Below are positions 16,979-26,268 of a DNA stretch of 64,000 nt, one piece after another. Source of the stretch: Bradyrhizobium sp. 190 (GTDB lineage Bacteria > Pseudomonadota > Alphaproteobacteria > Rhizobiales > Xanthobacteraceae); NCBI RefSeq assembly GCF_023073415.1, contig NZ_JADPJL010000008.1, positions 620,001 to 684,000 of the forward strand. The letters are read 5' to 3'. Below the pieces are notes generated by a model, which was not told the DNA's origin, ran no database searches, and worked only from the letters and a program-made list of their open reading frames with translations. How positions within the stretch are numbered: position 1 is the first letter of the stretch; each line of letters begins with the position of its first letter. The position numbers were made by a program, and so were the translations under genes.

Positions 16979-18052
16979 ATGACTAGTCTGAAGACCACTT
17001 TGTCGGCCCTTGCGCTGGCAGCAACCATGGCCGCAACGGCGGTGAGCGGCGCTTTCGCCCAGAGCAAGGGAACCGTCGGCATCGCCATGCCGACCAAGTC
17101 CTCGGCACGCTGGATCGACGATGGCAACAACATCGTAAAAATCCTGAAGGAGCGCGGCTACGGCACTGACCTGCAATATGCCGAGGACGACATTCCGAAC
17201 CAGCTCTCGCAGGTCGAGAACATGGTGACCAAGGGCGCCAAGGTGCTGGTGATCGCCGCGATCGACGGTACCACGCTGTCGGACGTGCTGAAGCAGGCCA
17301 AGGCCAAGGGGATCACGGTCATCGCCTATGATCGATTGATCCGGGACACGCCCAATGTCGACTACTACGCCACCTTCGACAATTTCCAGGTCGGCGTGCT
17401 GCAGGCACAGTCGATCGAGCAGGGGCTGGGATTGAAGGAAGGCAAGGGGCCCTTCAATATCGAATTGTTCGGCGGCTCGCCGGACGATAACAACGCCTAC
17501 TTCTTCTACAACGGCTCGATGTCGGTGCTGCAGCCCTATATCGACAGCGGCAAGCTGGTGATCGGCAGCGGCCAGAAGGGCATGGATAAGGTCTCGACCC
17601 TGCGCTGGGATGGCGCCACCGCCCAGGCGCGCATGGACAACCTCCTGAGCGCGTTCTATGGCCGCAAGCGGGTCGATGCCGTGCTCTCTCCCTATGATGG
17701 CCTGTCCATCGGCATTCTCTCTTCGCTGAAGGGTGTCGGCTATGGCAGCGGCAACATGCCGATGCCTGTCGTCAGCGGTCAGGATGCCGAGGTGCCGTCG
17801 ATCAAGTCGATGCAGCGCGGCGAACAGTATTCGACCATCTTCAAGGATACCCGCGATCTCGCCCGCGTCACCGCCGACATGGTGGACGCCTCCCTCAGCG
17901 GCAAGGATGTGACCGTCAACGACACCAAGACCTACAACAACGGCGTCAAGGTGGTACCGTCCTATCTCCTGAAGCCTGTCGTCGTCGACAAGAGCAACTG
18001 GGAGAAGGTGCTGATCGACGGCGGCTACTACAAGCGTTCGCAGTTCGATTGA
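16979..18052 (+). CDS. chvE: multiple-monosaccharide ABC transporter substrate-binding protein
   Basis: A 357-residue periplasmic sugar-binding protein with a signal peptide (about residues 1-27, ending GAFAQ). Sequence follows Chv[57 protein letters not shown] and [15 protein letters not shown]. ChvE proteins bind arabinose, galactose, glucose and some sugar acids, and in Agrobacterium also present sugars to VirA. A strong GGGAG ribosome-binding site precedes the ATG. It is followed by a stable hairpin and then the ATPase and permease genes. Confidence 0.95.
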   Translation: MTSLKTTLSALALAATMAATAVSGAFAQSKGTVGIAMPTKSSARWIDDGNNIVKILKERGYGTDLQYAEDDIPNQLSQVENMVTKGAKVLVIAAIDGTTLSDVLKQAKAKGITVIAYDRLIRDTPNVDYYATFDNFQVGVLQAQSIEQGLGLKEGKGPFNIELFGGSPDDNNAYFFYNGSMSVLQPYIDSGKLVIGSGQKGMDKVSTLRWDGATAQARMDNLLSAFYGRKRVDAVLSPYDGLSIGILSSLKGVGYGSGNMPMPVVSGQDAEVPSIKSMQRGEQYSTIFKDTRDLARVTADMVDASLSGKDVTVNDTKTYNNGVKVVPSYLLKPVVVDKSNWEKVLIDGGYYKRSQFD

Positions 18053-18059
18053 GCGGGAC

Positions 18060-18087
18060 GGCGGCGCCGGCAATCACCGGCGCCGCC
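18060..18087 (+). terminator. hairpin between binding-protein and ATPase genes
   Basis: An 11-bp perfect G/C stem (arm GGCGGCGCCGG, 6-nt loop CAATCA) begins 8 bp after the chvE stop. There is no T-run, so it more likely stabilises the upstream mRNA or partly attenuates than fully terminates, keeping binding protein in excess. Confidence 0.6.
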
Positions 18088-18132
18088 ACCTGCCACCGCT
18101 GCGGGTGAACAGATGATGGATGTGATGACGCG

Positions 18133-19695
18133 ATGACCGCAATTCTCGAAATGCGCGGCGTAAGCAAGAGTTTTTCCGGCGTTCAGGCCCTGCGCGACGT
18201 CAACTTCACGGTGGAGGCGGGGCAGATCCATGCGCTGGTCGGCGAGAACGGCGCCGGCAAGTCGACCTTGATGAAGGTTCTCAGCGGCGTCTATCCCTAC
18301 GGTGACTACGAAGGCAGCATCATCTTCGACGGCGAGGAGCGGCGCTTTCGCGACGTCAACGATTCCGAAGCGCTGGGCATCATCATCATCCACCAGGAGC
18401 TGGCGCTGATTCCGCTGATGTCGATCGCGGAGAACATCTTCCTGTCGCATCCGCCCTCGCGCCTTGGCGTGATCGACCGCGACACGGTCTATCGCCGGAC
18501 CCAGGAACTGCTCGCCCAGGTCGGCCTCACCGAGATGCCCGATACGCTGGTGACAGACCTCGGCGTCGGCAAGCAGCAATTGGTGGAAATCGCCAAGGCC
18601 TTGTCCAAGCGGGTGCGACTACTGATCCTCGACGAGCCGACCGCCAGTCTGAACGAGAACGACAGCGCTGCGCTATTGGATCGCCTGCTGGCATTCCGCG
18701 CCCAGGGCATCGCCTCGATCCTGATCTCGCACAAATTGTCGGAAGTCGCCCGCGTGGCCGACCGGATCACGGTGCTGCGCGATGGCCGCACCGTCGACAG
18801 CATCGATTGCCGGGCCGAGCCGGTGGAAGAGGACCGCATCATCCGTAGCATGGTCGATCGCGACCTTGCCCATCGCTTTCCGCAACGCACCGCCACGATC
18901 GGCGAACCTGTCTTCGCCGTGCAGGACTGGACGGTGCATCATCCGCTCCACAGGGAACGCCGCGTGATCAAGGGCGTCAATTTCGAGGTCCGGCGCGGCG
19001 AGGTGGTCGGGATCGCCGGGCTGATGGGAGCCGGCCGTACCGAATTCGCCATGAGCCTGTTCGGCCGCGCCTGGGGAGACCGGATCAGCGGCCGCGTCTG
19101 GCTCGATGGAAGAGAGGTCAACCTGTCGAGCGTGGCGGCGGCGATCGATGCCGGCCTCGCTTACGTTACCGAGGATCGCAAGCAGCTTGGCCTGATCCTG
19201 GACAGCGACGTCCGCAAGAACATCACGCTGGCAAGCCTCGGCCGCGTGGCGCGGCAGGGCATGATCGATGACATGTCCGAATTGCGCGTTGCGAACGATT
19301 ACCGCAACCGGATGCGGATCCGCTGTTCCGATGTCTATCAGGAGACCGGCCAGCTTTCCGGCGGCAACCAGCAGAAGGTGGTGCTGTCGAAATGGCTGAT
19401 GACCGATCCGAAAGTATTAATTCTCGACGAGCCAACGCGCGGCATCGATGTCGGGGCAAAGTACGAAATCTATTGTATCATCAACGAGCTTGCCGAGGCC
19501 GGCAAGGGGGTGGTGATGATCTCGTCGGAGATGCCGGAACTGCTCGGCGTCTGCGACCGCATCTGCGTGATGAATGACGGCGCCTTCGTCGGAGAATTCG
19601 CGGCCGCCGAGGCCACGCAGGAAAGAATCATGCGCGCCATCATGCGCAACAAGGAAATGGACAAGAAGGTACTTCAGGGAGATTTGCGGTCATGA
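18133..19695 (+). CDS. mmsA: multiple-monosaccharide ABC transporter ATP-binding protein (two NBDs)
   Basis: A 520-residue sugar ABC ATPase with two nucleotide-binding domains (GguA/MmsA type). The first has Walker A GENGAGKST and Walker B LLILDEPTASL. The second has a degenerate Walker A (GLMGAGRTE), LSGGNQQK signature and LILDEPTRGIDVGAKYEI, as usual in CUT2-class sugar importers. It powers uptake of the ChvE-bound sugar and overlaps the permease gene by 4 bp. Confidence 0.95.
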   Translation: MTAILEMRGVSKSFSGVQALRDVNFTVEAGQIHALVGENGAGKSTLMKVLSGVYPYGDYEGSIIFDGEERRFRDVNDSEALGIIIIHQELALIPLMSIAENIFLSHPPSRLGVIDRDTVYRRTQELLAQVGLTEMPDTLVTDLGVGKQQLVEIAKALSKRVRLLILDEPTASLNENDSAALLDRLLAFRAQGIASILISHKLSEVARVADRITVLRDGRTVDSIDCRAEPVEEDRIIRSMVDRDLAHRFPQRTATIGEPVFAVQDWTVHHPLHRERRVIKGVNFEVRRGEVVGIAGLMGAGRTEFAMSLFGRAWGDRISGRVWLDGREVNLSSVAAAIDAGLAYVTEDRKQLGLILDSDVRKNITLASLGRVARQGMIDDMSELRVANDYRNRMRIRCSDVYQETGQLSGGNQQKVVLSKWLMTDPKVLILDEPTRGIDVGAKYEIYCIINELAEAGKGVVMISSEMPELLGVCDRICVMNDGAFVGEFAAAEATQERIMRAIMRNKEMDKKVLQGDLRS

Positions 19696-20873
19696 CCGAC
19701 AAGGCGGTTGCGCTGCCCGGGCACACCGGCTTCATCAAGAACAATCTGCGCAATTACGGCATGCTGCTGTCGCTGTTTGCGATCATGCTGTTCTTCCAGG
19801 TCATGACCGACGGCACGCTGCTGCAGCCGCTGAACCTGACCAATCTGGTGCTGCAGAACAGCTACATCGTGATCATGGCGCTCGGCATGCTGCTGATCAT
19901 TGTCACCGGCCATATCGACCTGTCGGTCGGCTCGGTCGCGGGCTTCGTCGGCGCAGTCGCCGCGGTGCTGATGGTGCGCTATCACGTGGCCTATCCGCTG
20001 GCCTTTGTCGCCTGCCTGCTCGTCGGTGCGGCGATCGGCGCCGCGCAGGGCTATTGGGTGGCCTACTTCAAGATCCCATCCTTTATCGTGACGCTGGCCG
20101 GCATGCTGGTGTTCAAGGGGCTTGCGCTCGCAATCCTGGCAGGCCAGTCGGTCGGACCGTTTCCGCCGACCTTCCAGAAATTGTCCTCCGGCTTCATCCC
20201 CGAACTGTTTCCCGGCGCCGGCACGCTTTATCCCACATCGCTGTTGATCGGCGCCGTATTGGCGGTGGCCCTGGTCTATACCAGCGCCAAGAGCCGGGCG
20301 CGGCAGGCGTCGCACGGTATCGAGGTCGAGCCCTTTGGCTTCTTCGTCGCCAAGAGCGCGGTGCTGTTCGCTGTGATCGTGTTCTTCGCCGGCCTGATCG
20401 CCTCGCATCGCGGCCTGCCCAACGTGCTTGTCATCATGACGGCGCTGATCGGGCTCTATGCTTTCGTCACCACCCGTACCGTGATTGGCCGTCATATCTA
20501 CGCTATCGGCGGCAACGCCCGGGCCGCGAGCCTGTCCGGCATCAAGACCGAACGGCTGACGTTTCTGACCTTCGTCAACATGGGGGTGCTGGCCGCATTG
20601 GCCGGCCTCGTTTTCGCCGCGCGGCTCAATACGGCGACGCCGAAGGCGGGCGCCGGCTTCGAGCTCGACGTCATCGCGGCCTGTTTCATCGGCGGCGCGT
20701 CCGCCTATGGTGGCGTCGGCAGGGTCGGCGGCGCCGTGATCGGGGCCATGATCATGGGCGTCATGAACAACGGCATGTCCATCCTCGGCATCGGCATCGA
20801 CTACCAGCAGGTGATCAAGGGGCTGGTGCTGCTCGGTGCGGTCTGCCTCGATGTCTACAACCAGCGGCGATAG
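19692..20873 (+). CDS. mmsB: multiple-monosaccharide ABC transporter permease
   Basis: A 393-residue inner-membrane permease of the BPD_transp_2 (CUT2/ribose-type) family, with about ten hydrophobic helices. The conserved GHIDLSVGSVAGFVGA segment near residues 75-90 and the C-terminal GGVGRVGGAVIGAMIMGVMNNGMSILG are diagnostic. The single permease gene suggests a homodimer. It completes the chvE-mmsA-mmsB operon, translationally coupled to mmsA by ATGA. Confidence 0.95.
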   Translation: MTDKAVALPGHTGFIKNNLRNYGMLLSLFAIMLFFQVMTDGTLLQPLNLTNLVLQNSYIVIMALGMLLIIVTGHIDLSVGSVAGFVGAVAAVLMVRYHVAYPLAFVACLLVGAAIGAAQGYWVAYFKIPSFIVTLAGMLVFKGLALAILAGQSVGPFPPTFQKLSSGFIPELFPGAGTLYPTSLLIGAVLAVALVYTSAKSRARQASHGIEVEPFGFFVAKSAVLFAVIVFFAGLIASHRGLPNVLVIMTALIGLYAFVTTRTVIGRHIYAIGGNARAASLSGIKTERLTFLTFVNMGVLAALAGLVFAARLNTATPKAGAGFELDVIAACFIGGASAYGGVGRVGGAVIGAMIMGVMNNGMSILGIGIDYQQVIKGLVLLGAVCLDVYNQRR

Positions 20874-20883
20874 GTGCCGTCTA

Positions 20884-21100
20884 GAGCAGGATGAGATGAG
20901 GTTGGGCCGTGACGACGGACCATCTCGTGCCCCGGACGCAAGCGGCCAAAGTGCTGCGGGCCGGGGCCCATTCTACTTTGCATGGGGTTGTTTTCGCGAT
21001 TTTGTGTCCGAGCCCTGCGGTGTACCGCCGAAGGGTACCTGCACTGCGTCCGGGACACGAGTTCGTGCTTCGCACTAACGGCGAAATCGATTCGACTCCA
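20884..21100. repeat. intergenic inverted-repeat element
   Basis: The 239-bp gap between mmsB and kdgD holds no gene. Its arms TCGTGCCCCGGACGCA (20925-20940) and TGCGTCCGGGACACGA (21045-21060) are inverted repeats matching at 15 of 16 positions, enclosing about 100 bp. The contents (a CCATGCAAAGTAGAATGG-type stretch on the minus strand) resemble dispersed intergenic repeats I associate with Bradyrhizobium. Copies elsewhere in the genome cannot be checked here. Confidence 0.5.
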
Positions 21101-21112
21101 ACCCATCCCGAT

Positions 21113-22063
21113 CTAGGCAGCCGCCAGCTCCCGCTTTGCGAACTCGCACGTCTCGAGCCGCGCGACGAGTGCCGCCAGTTCCTCGGTCTCGGCTGGCGTC
21201 AGGTCCGTCAGCGGCGAACGGACATGGCCGCTGTCACGGCCGATCACTTTCATGCCGGCCTTGATCATCGAGACAGCATAGCCGCGCTTGCGGTTGCGGA
21301 TCGCGATCAGGGGAAGGATGAAGTCGCGGAGCCCCGCCTGCACCGTCTCGCGGTCGCGGCGGCGCACGGCCGCGTAGAACTTGGTCGCGAACTCCGGCAC
21401 GAAGTTGAATACCGCGGAGGAATAGGTGGTTACGCCCATTTCCAGATAAGGCAGTGCAAAGGTCTCGGCGGTAGGCAGCCCGCCGATATAGGTCAGCCGG
21501 TCGCCCATGCGCAGGTGGATGCGGGTCATCAGCTCGATGTCGCCGATGCCGTCCTTGTAGCCGACGAGGTTGGGGCAACGCTGGCACAGCTTTTCGAGCG
21601 TATCCTCGTTCAGGATCGCATTGTCGCGGTTGTAGACGATGACGCCGAGCTTTGTGGCGTTGCACACCGCCTCGATATGGGCCGCCAGGCCCTCCTGTTC
21701 CGAGAAGACCAGATAGGGCGGCAGCAGCAGCACGCCATCGGCACCAGCCGCCTCGACCGCAATGGCAAGCTGCGTCGCCATCGCCGTACCATGGCCGATC
21801 CCGGCGAGGACCGGCACGCGCCCCTTGGTCTGGCTCACGGCCGTTGCGACGACCTTCGCGACCTCGGCCGGGCTCAGCGAGAAGAATTCACCGGTGCCGC
21901 CGGCGGCAAAGAGTCCTGCCACCTCGTAGCCGCACAGCCAGTCGAGGTTGGAGCGGTAGCGGATCTCGTCGAACGCGTTATCGGACCGAAACGGTGTGAC
22001 GGGGAACGACAGCAGGCCATTGCCGATCCGGCTGGCCATCTCCTTGGGGGTCATCCTGCTCAT
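21113..22063 (-). CDS. kdgD: 5-dehydro-4-deoxyglucarate dehydratase
   Basis: A 316-residue DHDPS/NAL-superfamily enzyme. It catalyses dehydration and decarboxylation of 5-dehydro-4-deoxy-D-glucarate to alpha-ketoglutarate semialdehyde. The Schiff-base lysine is K170 in [10 protein letters not shown] and the partner tyrosine Y144 in [36 protein letters not shown] and [11 protein letters not shown] match the KdgD subgroup rather than dihydrodipicolinate synthase. Its substrate is the product of GarD encoded in this window. ATG 22063 fits the usual length; a longer in-frame start is rejected. Its ribosome-binding site lies inside a hairpin. Confidence 0.93.
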   Translation of the reverse strand: MSRMTPKEMASRIGNGLLSFPVTPFRSDNAFDEIRYRSNLDWLCGYEVAGLFAAGGTGEFFSLSPAEVAKVVATAVSQTKGRVPVLAGIGHGTAMATQLAIAVEAAGADGVLLLPPYLVFSEQEGLAAHIEAVCNATKLGVIVYNRDNAILNEDTLEKLCQRCPNLVGYKDGIGDIELMTRIHLRMGDRLTYIGGLPTAETFALPYLEMGVTTYSSAVFNFVPEFATKFYAAVRRRDRETVQAGLRDFILPLIAIRNRKRGYAVSMIKAGMKVIGRDSGHVRSPLTDLTPAETEELAALVARLETCEFAKRELAAA

Positions 22064-22069
22064 GCTCTG

Positions 22070-22096
22070 ATCCTTCAGCGGCTTACGCTGAAGGAT
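22070..22096 (-). promoter_or_regulatory. hairpin covering the kdgD ribosome-binding site
   Basis: An inverted repeat with 10-bp arms (ATCCTTCAGC / GCTGAAGGAT) and a 7-nt loop ends 6 bp before the kdgD start codon. On the minus-strand mRNA the 3' arm contains the AAGGA Shine-Dalgarno sequence, so pairing would hide it. It could act as a translational switch, as a regulator-binding operator, or as a leaky terminator after the LysR gene. Confidence 0.5.
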
Positions 22097-22127
22097 TAAT
22101 GCAAGATGGCGACCGATGGAGACCCAA

Positions 22128-23054
22128 TCACTGTATCGATCGATCCATTGATTGGATCGAGCTGGCCTCGGCGGCAAGGTTTCGGGCGATGCCGGCGATG
22201 ACGGGAAGAAGTGGATTGTCGTTGTCGCCGCGCCAGACAAAGAACAATTCGGCCGGCCGCTGCCACTGCATCAGGACGGGACGCAGCACCACGCCGCTGA
22301 AATGGAGATTCAGCGCGGCCTCAGGTACCAATGACACGCCGACGCCGGAATGCACCATGGCGAGGATCGAATGGATCTGGGCGAGGTGCTGCACGTAATT
22401 CGGCACCAGACTTGCGCGTGAAAACAGCTCGACCAGGAGGTCGTGGAAATAGCGGGCTTCATAGGGCTCGTACATGATGAAGGGCTCGCCCGCGAGATCC
22501 TCCAGACGCAATTGAGGCGCCTGCGCCAGCGGGTGGCCGCTCGGCAGTGCCGCGATCAGCGGCTCCGCCGTCACACGGAAGGCGTCAAGATTGCCGCGTG
22601 GAATCGGCGGGCGGAGCAGGGCGATATCGATCTCACCGGAATCGAGCCGCTTGAGTTGGTCGCTGGAGACCATCTCCTTCAGCGAGATCTCGATATCGTG
22701 CAGTTCGCGCCGGCAGGCCGCTACCAGCGCCGGGACGTAGCTGTAGGCGGAGGTCGCGGTGAAGCCGATATTGATCGATCCGGCTTTGCCGTTTGCCATC
22801 CGCCGGGCCAGCACGGCCGCGCTTTCCGCCAGCTTGAGCAGATGCCGCGCGTCCGTCAGAAAGCGGTGCCCCGCGGGCGTCAGCCTGACCGCCCGGTTGC
22901 TGCGCTCCAGCAGCGTCACATCGAGGACGCGTTCGAGAATCTGGATCTGGCGGCTGAGCGGCGGCTGCGTCATGTTCAGCCGCAACGCTGCGCGCCCGAA
23001 ATGCAGTTCTTCCGCGACTGCAACGAAGCAGCGCAACTGGCTCAACTCAAACAT
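22128..23054 (-). CDS. LysR-family transcriptional regulator
   Basis: A 308-residue LysR regulator. The N-terminal winged helix ([40 protein letters not shown]) is followed by a linker helix and a two-lobed effector domain (from about residue 90, with [12 protein letters not shown]). The HFGRAA and TQPPLSRQI motifs are of the BenM/CatM-like group that sense small aromatic or sugar acids. It is divergent from the tripartite transporter genes at 23289 and lies directly upstream of kdgD on the same strand, so it probably controls acid uptake and kdgD. ATG 23054 is used; a slightly longer frame starts at 23093. Confidence 0.9.
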   Translation of the reverse strand: MFELSQLRCFVAVAEELHFGRAALRLNMTQPPLSRQIQILERVLDVTLLERSNRAVRLTPAGHRFLTDARHLLKLAESAAVLARRMANGKAGSINIGFTATSAYSYVPALVAACRRELHDIEISLKEMVSSDQLKRLDSGEIDIALLRPPIPRGNLDAFRVTAEPLIAALPSGHPLAQAPQLRLEDLAGEPFIMYEPYEARYFHDLLVELFSRASLVPNYVQHLAQIHSILAMVHSGVGVSLVPEAALNLHFSGVVLRPVLMQWQRPAELFFVWRGDNDNPLLPVIAGIARNLAAEASSIQSMDRSIQ

Positions 23055-23288
23055 GAAACCCGTATTTTCAACTTGAGACGAGGGGCCGGTCACCGGCCGG
23101 ATGTCCTGCTTCTATAGGCTGAGACATGGCCGATCCATCCAAAAAAGGTATCGACCTATCCGCAGACTAGTTCATGGCCGGCCCGGCCCATGACCTATCA
23201 TTTCTCCCAACGCAGGCTCGAAGGCCTGCAGCCTGCCGGTGAAACGGCGGGACCGCGCGCAACTGCGCTTTGAAACGGAGGAAGACCG

Positions 23289-24269
23289 ATGTCTATGCCA
23301 TCTCTCGCCCGGGCGATCGCTGCCGCAGTCCTTTCGGTGTCTGCTTTGGCGTCAAGCGGGGCCGGGGCCCAGAATTTCGAACGGCCGGTGCGGCTGATTG
23401 TGCCTTTCGCCCCCGGTGGCACCTCGGACATTCTCGCCCGCCGGATCAGCCCGAAGCTGTCCGCCGCCATCGGGCAGTCGGTCGTGGTCGAGAACAAGCC
23501 CGGCGCGGCCGGCAATCTTGGGGCTGATGCCGTCGCCAAGGCGCAGCCTGACGGCCACACTTTGTTGCTGATGGATGTCGCCTCGCTCGCGACGGCGCCC
23601 AGCCTGTTTTCCGATCTCACGTTCGACGTTCAGAAGGACCTTGCGCCCATTTCCATGGTGATGTTCGGCCCCTATGTCCTGGCCGTCCATGAATCGGTCC
23701 CGGCGAAGTCGACGAAGGAACTGATCGACTACGCCAAGGCCAACCCGAACAAGCTCACCATCGCCAATTCCGGCGTCGGTGGCGCCACGCACATCACGGC
23801 CGTCGCGATGGCAAAGCAGCTCGGGATTCAGTGGAAGAACGTTCCCTACAAGGGCGGGGCAGCTGCCTCACGCGCCGTCGTATCCGGAGAGAGCGGCGTG
23901 ATCATCAACGGCGCCGCGGCGACGATGCCCTTCGTGGTGAACAAGCAGCTTGTCGGGCTTGCCGTCACCGGCGAGCAGCGGATTGCGTCAGCCCCCGATC
24001 TGCCGACCTTCAAGGAGGCGGGTCTGCCCGGCGGTGATGCGGGGACCTGGCAAGGCATCCTGACCACCGGCGGCACGCCGCCCGCCATGGTCGCGCGATT
24101 GAACGCCGAGATTCGCAAGATCCTCGCAGAGCCCGAGATTCAGCAGAAGGTCGCCGAACAGGGCGGTGTCGTGAAGGCCCAATCGCCGGAGGAGTTCCGC
24201 GACTGGCTCAAGGATGCGACGATCCGCTGGGGCACGATCATCCGCGAGGCCGGCATCAAGGGCAGCTGA
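23289..24269 (+). CDS. tripartite tricarboxylate transporter substrate-binding protein (Bug/TctC)
   Basis: A 326-residue periplasmic binding protein with a signal peptide (about residues 1-28, ending GAGAQ). It has the Bug-family motifs FERPVRLIVPFAPGGTSDILAR, VVVENKPGAAGNLGAD and TIANSGVGGATH. It delivers a carboxylate to the TctA/TctB membrane pair encoded next. The setting between galactarate genes makes a sugar diacid a reasonable ligand, but this is inferred from neighbourhood only. Confidence 0.92.
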   Translation: MSMPSLARAIAAAVLSVSALASSGAGAQNFERPVRLIVPFAPGGTSDILARRISPKLSAAIGQSVVVENKPGAAGNLGADAVAKAQPDGHTLLLMDVASLATAPSLFSDLTFDVQKDLAPISMVMFGPYVLAVHESVPAKSTKELIDYAKANPNKLTIANSGVGGATHITAVAMAKQLGIQWKNVPYKGGAAASRAVVSGESGVIINGAAATMPFVVNKQLVGLAVTGEQRIASAPDLPTFKEAGLPGGDAGTWQGILTTGGTPPAMVARLNAEIRKILAEPEIQQKVAEQGGVVKAQSPEEFRDWLKDATIRWGTIIREAGIKGS

Positions 24270-24279
24270 GGGCGGTCCG

Positions 24280-24729
24280 ATGACGCGTTCCCGGATCGAC
24301 CTGCAGGATCTGCTGTTCGGCCTGTTTCTGGTAGCGGTGGCGGCGGGTACCCTCGTCGCCACGCGCAAACTGGCGATCGGCCACGCGGCCGATATGGGGC
24401 CGGGCTACATGCCCCGCGTCGTCGCACTCGCGCTGATGGGCTTCGGGCTCTTCTTCAGCGGACGCGGGCTTTGGCGCATGCGCGCCGGCATCGCGCCCGT
24501 TCAGTTGCGGCCGCTGCTTGCGATTCTGGCTTCTGTCGGCGTTTTCGCGCTGACGGCCGAGCGCCTCGGCCTCGCGATCGCCTCGGTCGTCGCCGTGATT
24601 CTCGCCAGCTTCGCCACGCGGGAAGGGCGGCTCATCGAAGCAATAGTGTTTGCCATCGTGCTTTCAGGTGCCGCGGTGCTTCTGTTCGTCAAGTTGCTGG
24701 GCTTGCCGATCCCGATCTGGCCCCGCTAG
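24280..24729 (+). CDS. tripartite tricarboxylate transporter small membrane subunit (TctB)
   Basis: A 149-residue membrane protein with four predicted helices (about residues 11-28, 47-63, 78-108 and 125-143). The motif ADMGPGYMPRVVALAL early in the protein is characteristic of TctB. The ATG lies 10 bp after the binding-protein gene and 27 bp before TctA, giving the usual C-B-A order. Confidence 0.9.
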   Translation: MTRSRIDLQDLLFGLFLVAVAAGTLVATRKLAIGHAADMGPGYMPRVVALALMGFGLFFSGRGLWRMRAGIAPVQLRPLLAILASVGVFALTAERLGLAIASVVAVILASFATREGRLIEAIVFAIVLSGAAVLLFVKLLGLPIPIWPR

Positions 24730-24756
24730 GGCGGCGGGCTTCGCAGGCAGGCGCAT

Positions 24757-26256
24757 ATGGAACTCTTCAACAATCTGCTGATGGGCCTTTCGACGGCCCT
24801 CGAGCTCAACAATCTTGTGTTCTGCCTGATTGGCGTGGTTATCGGCACCGCGATCGGCGTGCTGCCCGGTATCGGCCCGATTCCGACGGTGGCGTTGCTG
24901 TTGCCCTTCACCTTCAGCCTGTCGCCCCCCAGCGCCATGATCATGCTGGCCGGCATCTTCTACGGCGCGCAATATGGCGGCTCGACGACCGCCATCCTGG
25001 TCAATGTGCCGGGCGAGACGTCGTCGGTCGTCACCTGTATCGACGGTCATGAGATGGCCAAGCAGGGCAAGGCCGGAACCGCGCTTGCCATTGCAGCCAT
25101 CGCCTCGTTCTTTGCCGGCACGATGGCGACGATCGTGATCGCGGTGCTCAGCGTGCCGTTGTCGGTGCTGGCGCTCAAATTCACCGCGGTCGAATATTTC
25201 AGTCTTCTTGTGCTCGGCCTGATCGCCGCGGTCGTCCTCGCGCATGGTTCGGTCGCCAAATCGCTGGCGATGGTGCTGCTGGGGCTGCTGCTCGGTCTCG
25301 TCGGAATCGATGTCAGCTCGGGCGTTGCGCGCATGACCTTCGGCATCCCCGCTCTGTCGGATGGCCTCGATTTCGTGCCGATCGCGATGGGCCTGTTCGG
25401 GCTCGGCGAAATCATCGCCAATCTGGAGAGACCTTCCGAGCGCCGCGTCGTCAGCCAGTCGATCCGCAGCCTGATCCCGAGCCGGGAGGACCTGCGGGCC
25501 GCTTTTCCGGCAATGGTACGTGGCACGACGCTGGGCTCCGTGCTGGGGGTGCTGCCCGGCGGCGGCGCGGCGCTGCCGCCGTTCTCCTCCTACGCGCTGG
25601 AAAAGAAGCTCGCGCGCGATCCCTCGCGCTTCGGCAAGGGCGCCATCGAGGGCGTTGCCGGTCCGGAAGCCGCCAACAATGCCGGTGCCCAGACCAGCTT
25701 CATTCCGCTGCTGACGCTCGGCATTCCCGCCAACGCCCTGATGGCGCTGATGATCGGCGCGCTGATGATGCAGGGCATCCAGCCCGGCCCGCAGATCATG
25801 ACTGAGCAGCCCAAGCTCGTCTGGGGCGTCATCGCCAGCATGTGGGTCGGCAATTTGATGCTGCTGGTGATCAACCTCCCGTTGATCGGCCTGTGGGTCT
25901 CGATGCTGAAGATTCCCTATCGCCTGCTGTTTCCTGCCATCGTTCTGTTCTGCTGCATAGGCACCTATGGCATCGCCAACAGTCTGTTCAACGTATGGTT
26001 GATGATGGGCTGCGCCTTGATCGGCTATTTCTTCATCAAGATCGGCGTCGAGCCGGCGCCGCTGCTGCTCGGCCTCGTGCTCGGCCCGCAGCTTGAGGAA
26101 AATTTCCGGCGTGCGATGCTGATCGCGGACGGCGATTTCACCGTCTTCCTGTCCCGACCGATCAGCGCGGTCATTCTCGCCGTCGTCGCCATTCTGTTGC
26201 TGGCAATGCTGTCACCGCAAATACTAAAAACGCGGAAACAAGCGCTGGCGGAATGA
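24757..26256 (+). CDS. tripartite tricarboxylate transporter large membrane subunit (TctA)
   Basis: A 499-residue integral membrane protein of the TctA family with about 11-12 helices. Two repeats of the substrate motif are visible: GVLPGIGPIPTVALLLPFTF near residues 41-60 and GVLPGGGAALPPFSSYALEK near 265-284. The YGAQYGGSTTAILVNVPGE segment is also diagnostic. It uses the ion gradient to import the TctC-bound carboxylate. Ends 12 bp before the convergent DUF1045 gene. Confidence 0.95.
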   Translation: MELFNNLLMGLSTALELNNLVFCLIGVVIGTAIGVLPGIGPIPTVALLLPFTFSLSPPSAMIMLAGIFYGAQYGGSTTAILVNVPGETSSVVTCIDGHEMAKQGKAGTALAIAAIASFFAGTMATIVIAVLSVPLSVLALKFTAVEYFSLLVLGLIAAVVLAHGSVAKSLAMVLLGLLLGLVGIDVSSGVARMTFGIPALSDGLDFVPIAMGLFGLGEIIANLERPSERRVVSQSIRSLIPSREDLRAAFPAMVRGTTLGSVLGVLPGGGAALPPFSSYALEKKLARDPSRFGKGAIEGVAGPEAANNAGAQTSFIPLLTLGIPANALMALMIGALMMQGIQPGPQIMTEQPKLVWGVIASMWVGNLMLLVINLPLIGLWVSMLKIPYRLLFPAIVLFCCIGTYGIANSLFNVWLMMGCALIGYFFIKIGVEPAPLLLGLVLGPQLEENFRRAMLIADGDFTVFLSRPISAVILAVVAILLLAMLSPQILKTRKQALAE

Positions 26257-26268
26257 GGGGCGGCGGCG

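Noticed and set aside
15881..18073. 730-codon open frame on the minus strand
   Set aside because: It is antisense to the epimerase end, the lactonase and chvE, all firmly identified; its translation has no domain pattern and reflects high GC codon bias.
20909..22099. 396-codon frame on the plus strand across the repeat and kdgD
   Set aside because: Most of it is antisense to kdgD, which is a clear enzyme; the start lies in a repeat element.
22124..22155. CCAATCA...TGATTGG inverted repeat at the end of the LysR gene
   Set aside because: Mostly inside the coding end with an 18-nt loop; weaker than the adjacent kdgD hairpin and has no T-run.
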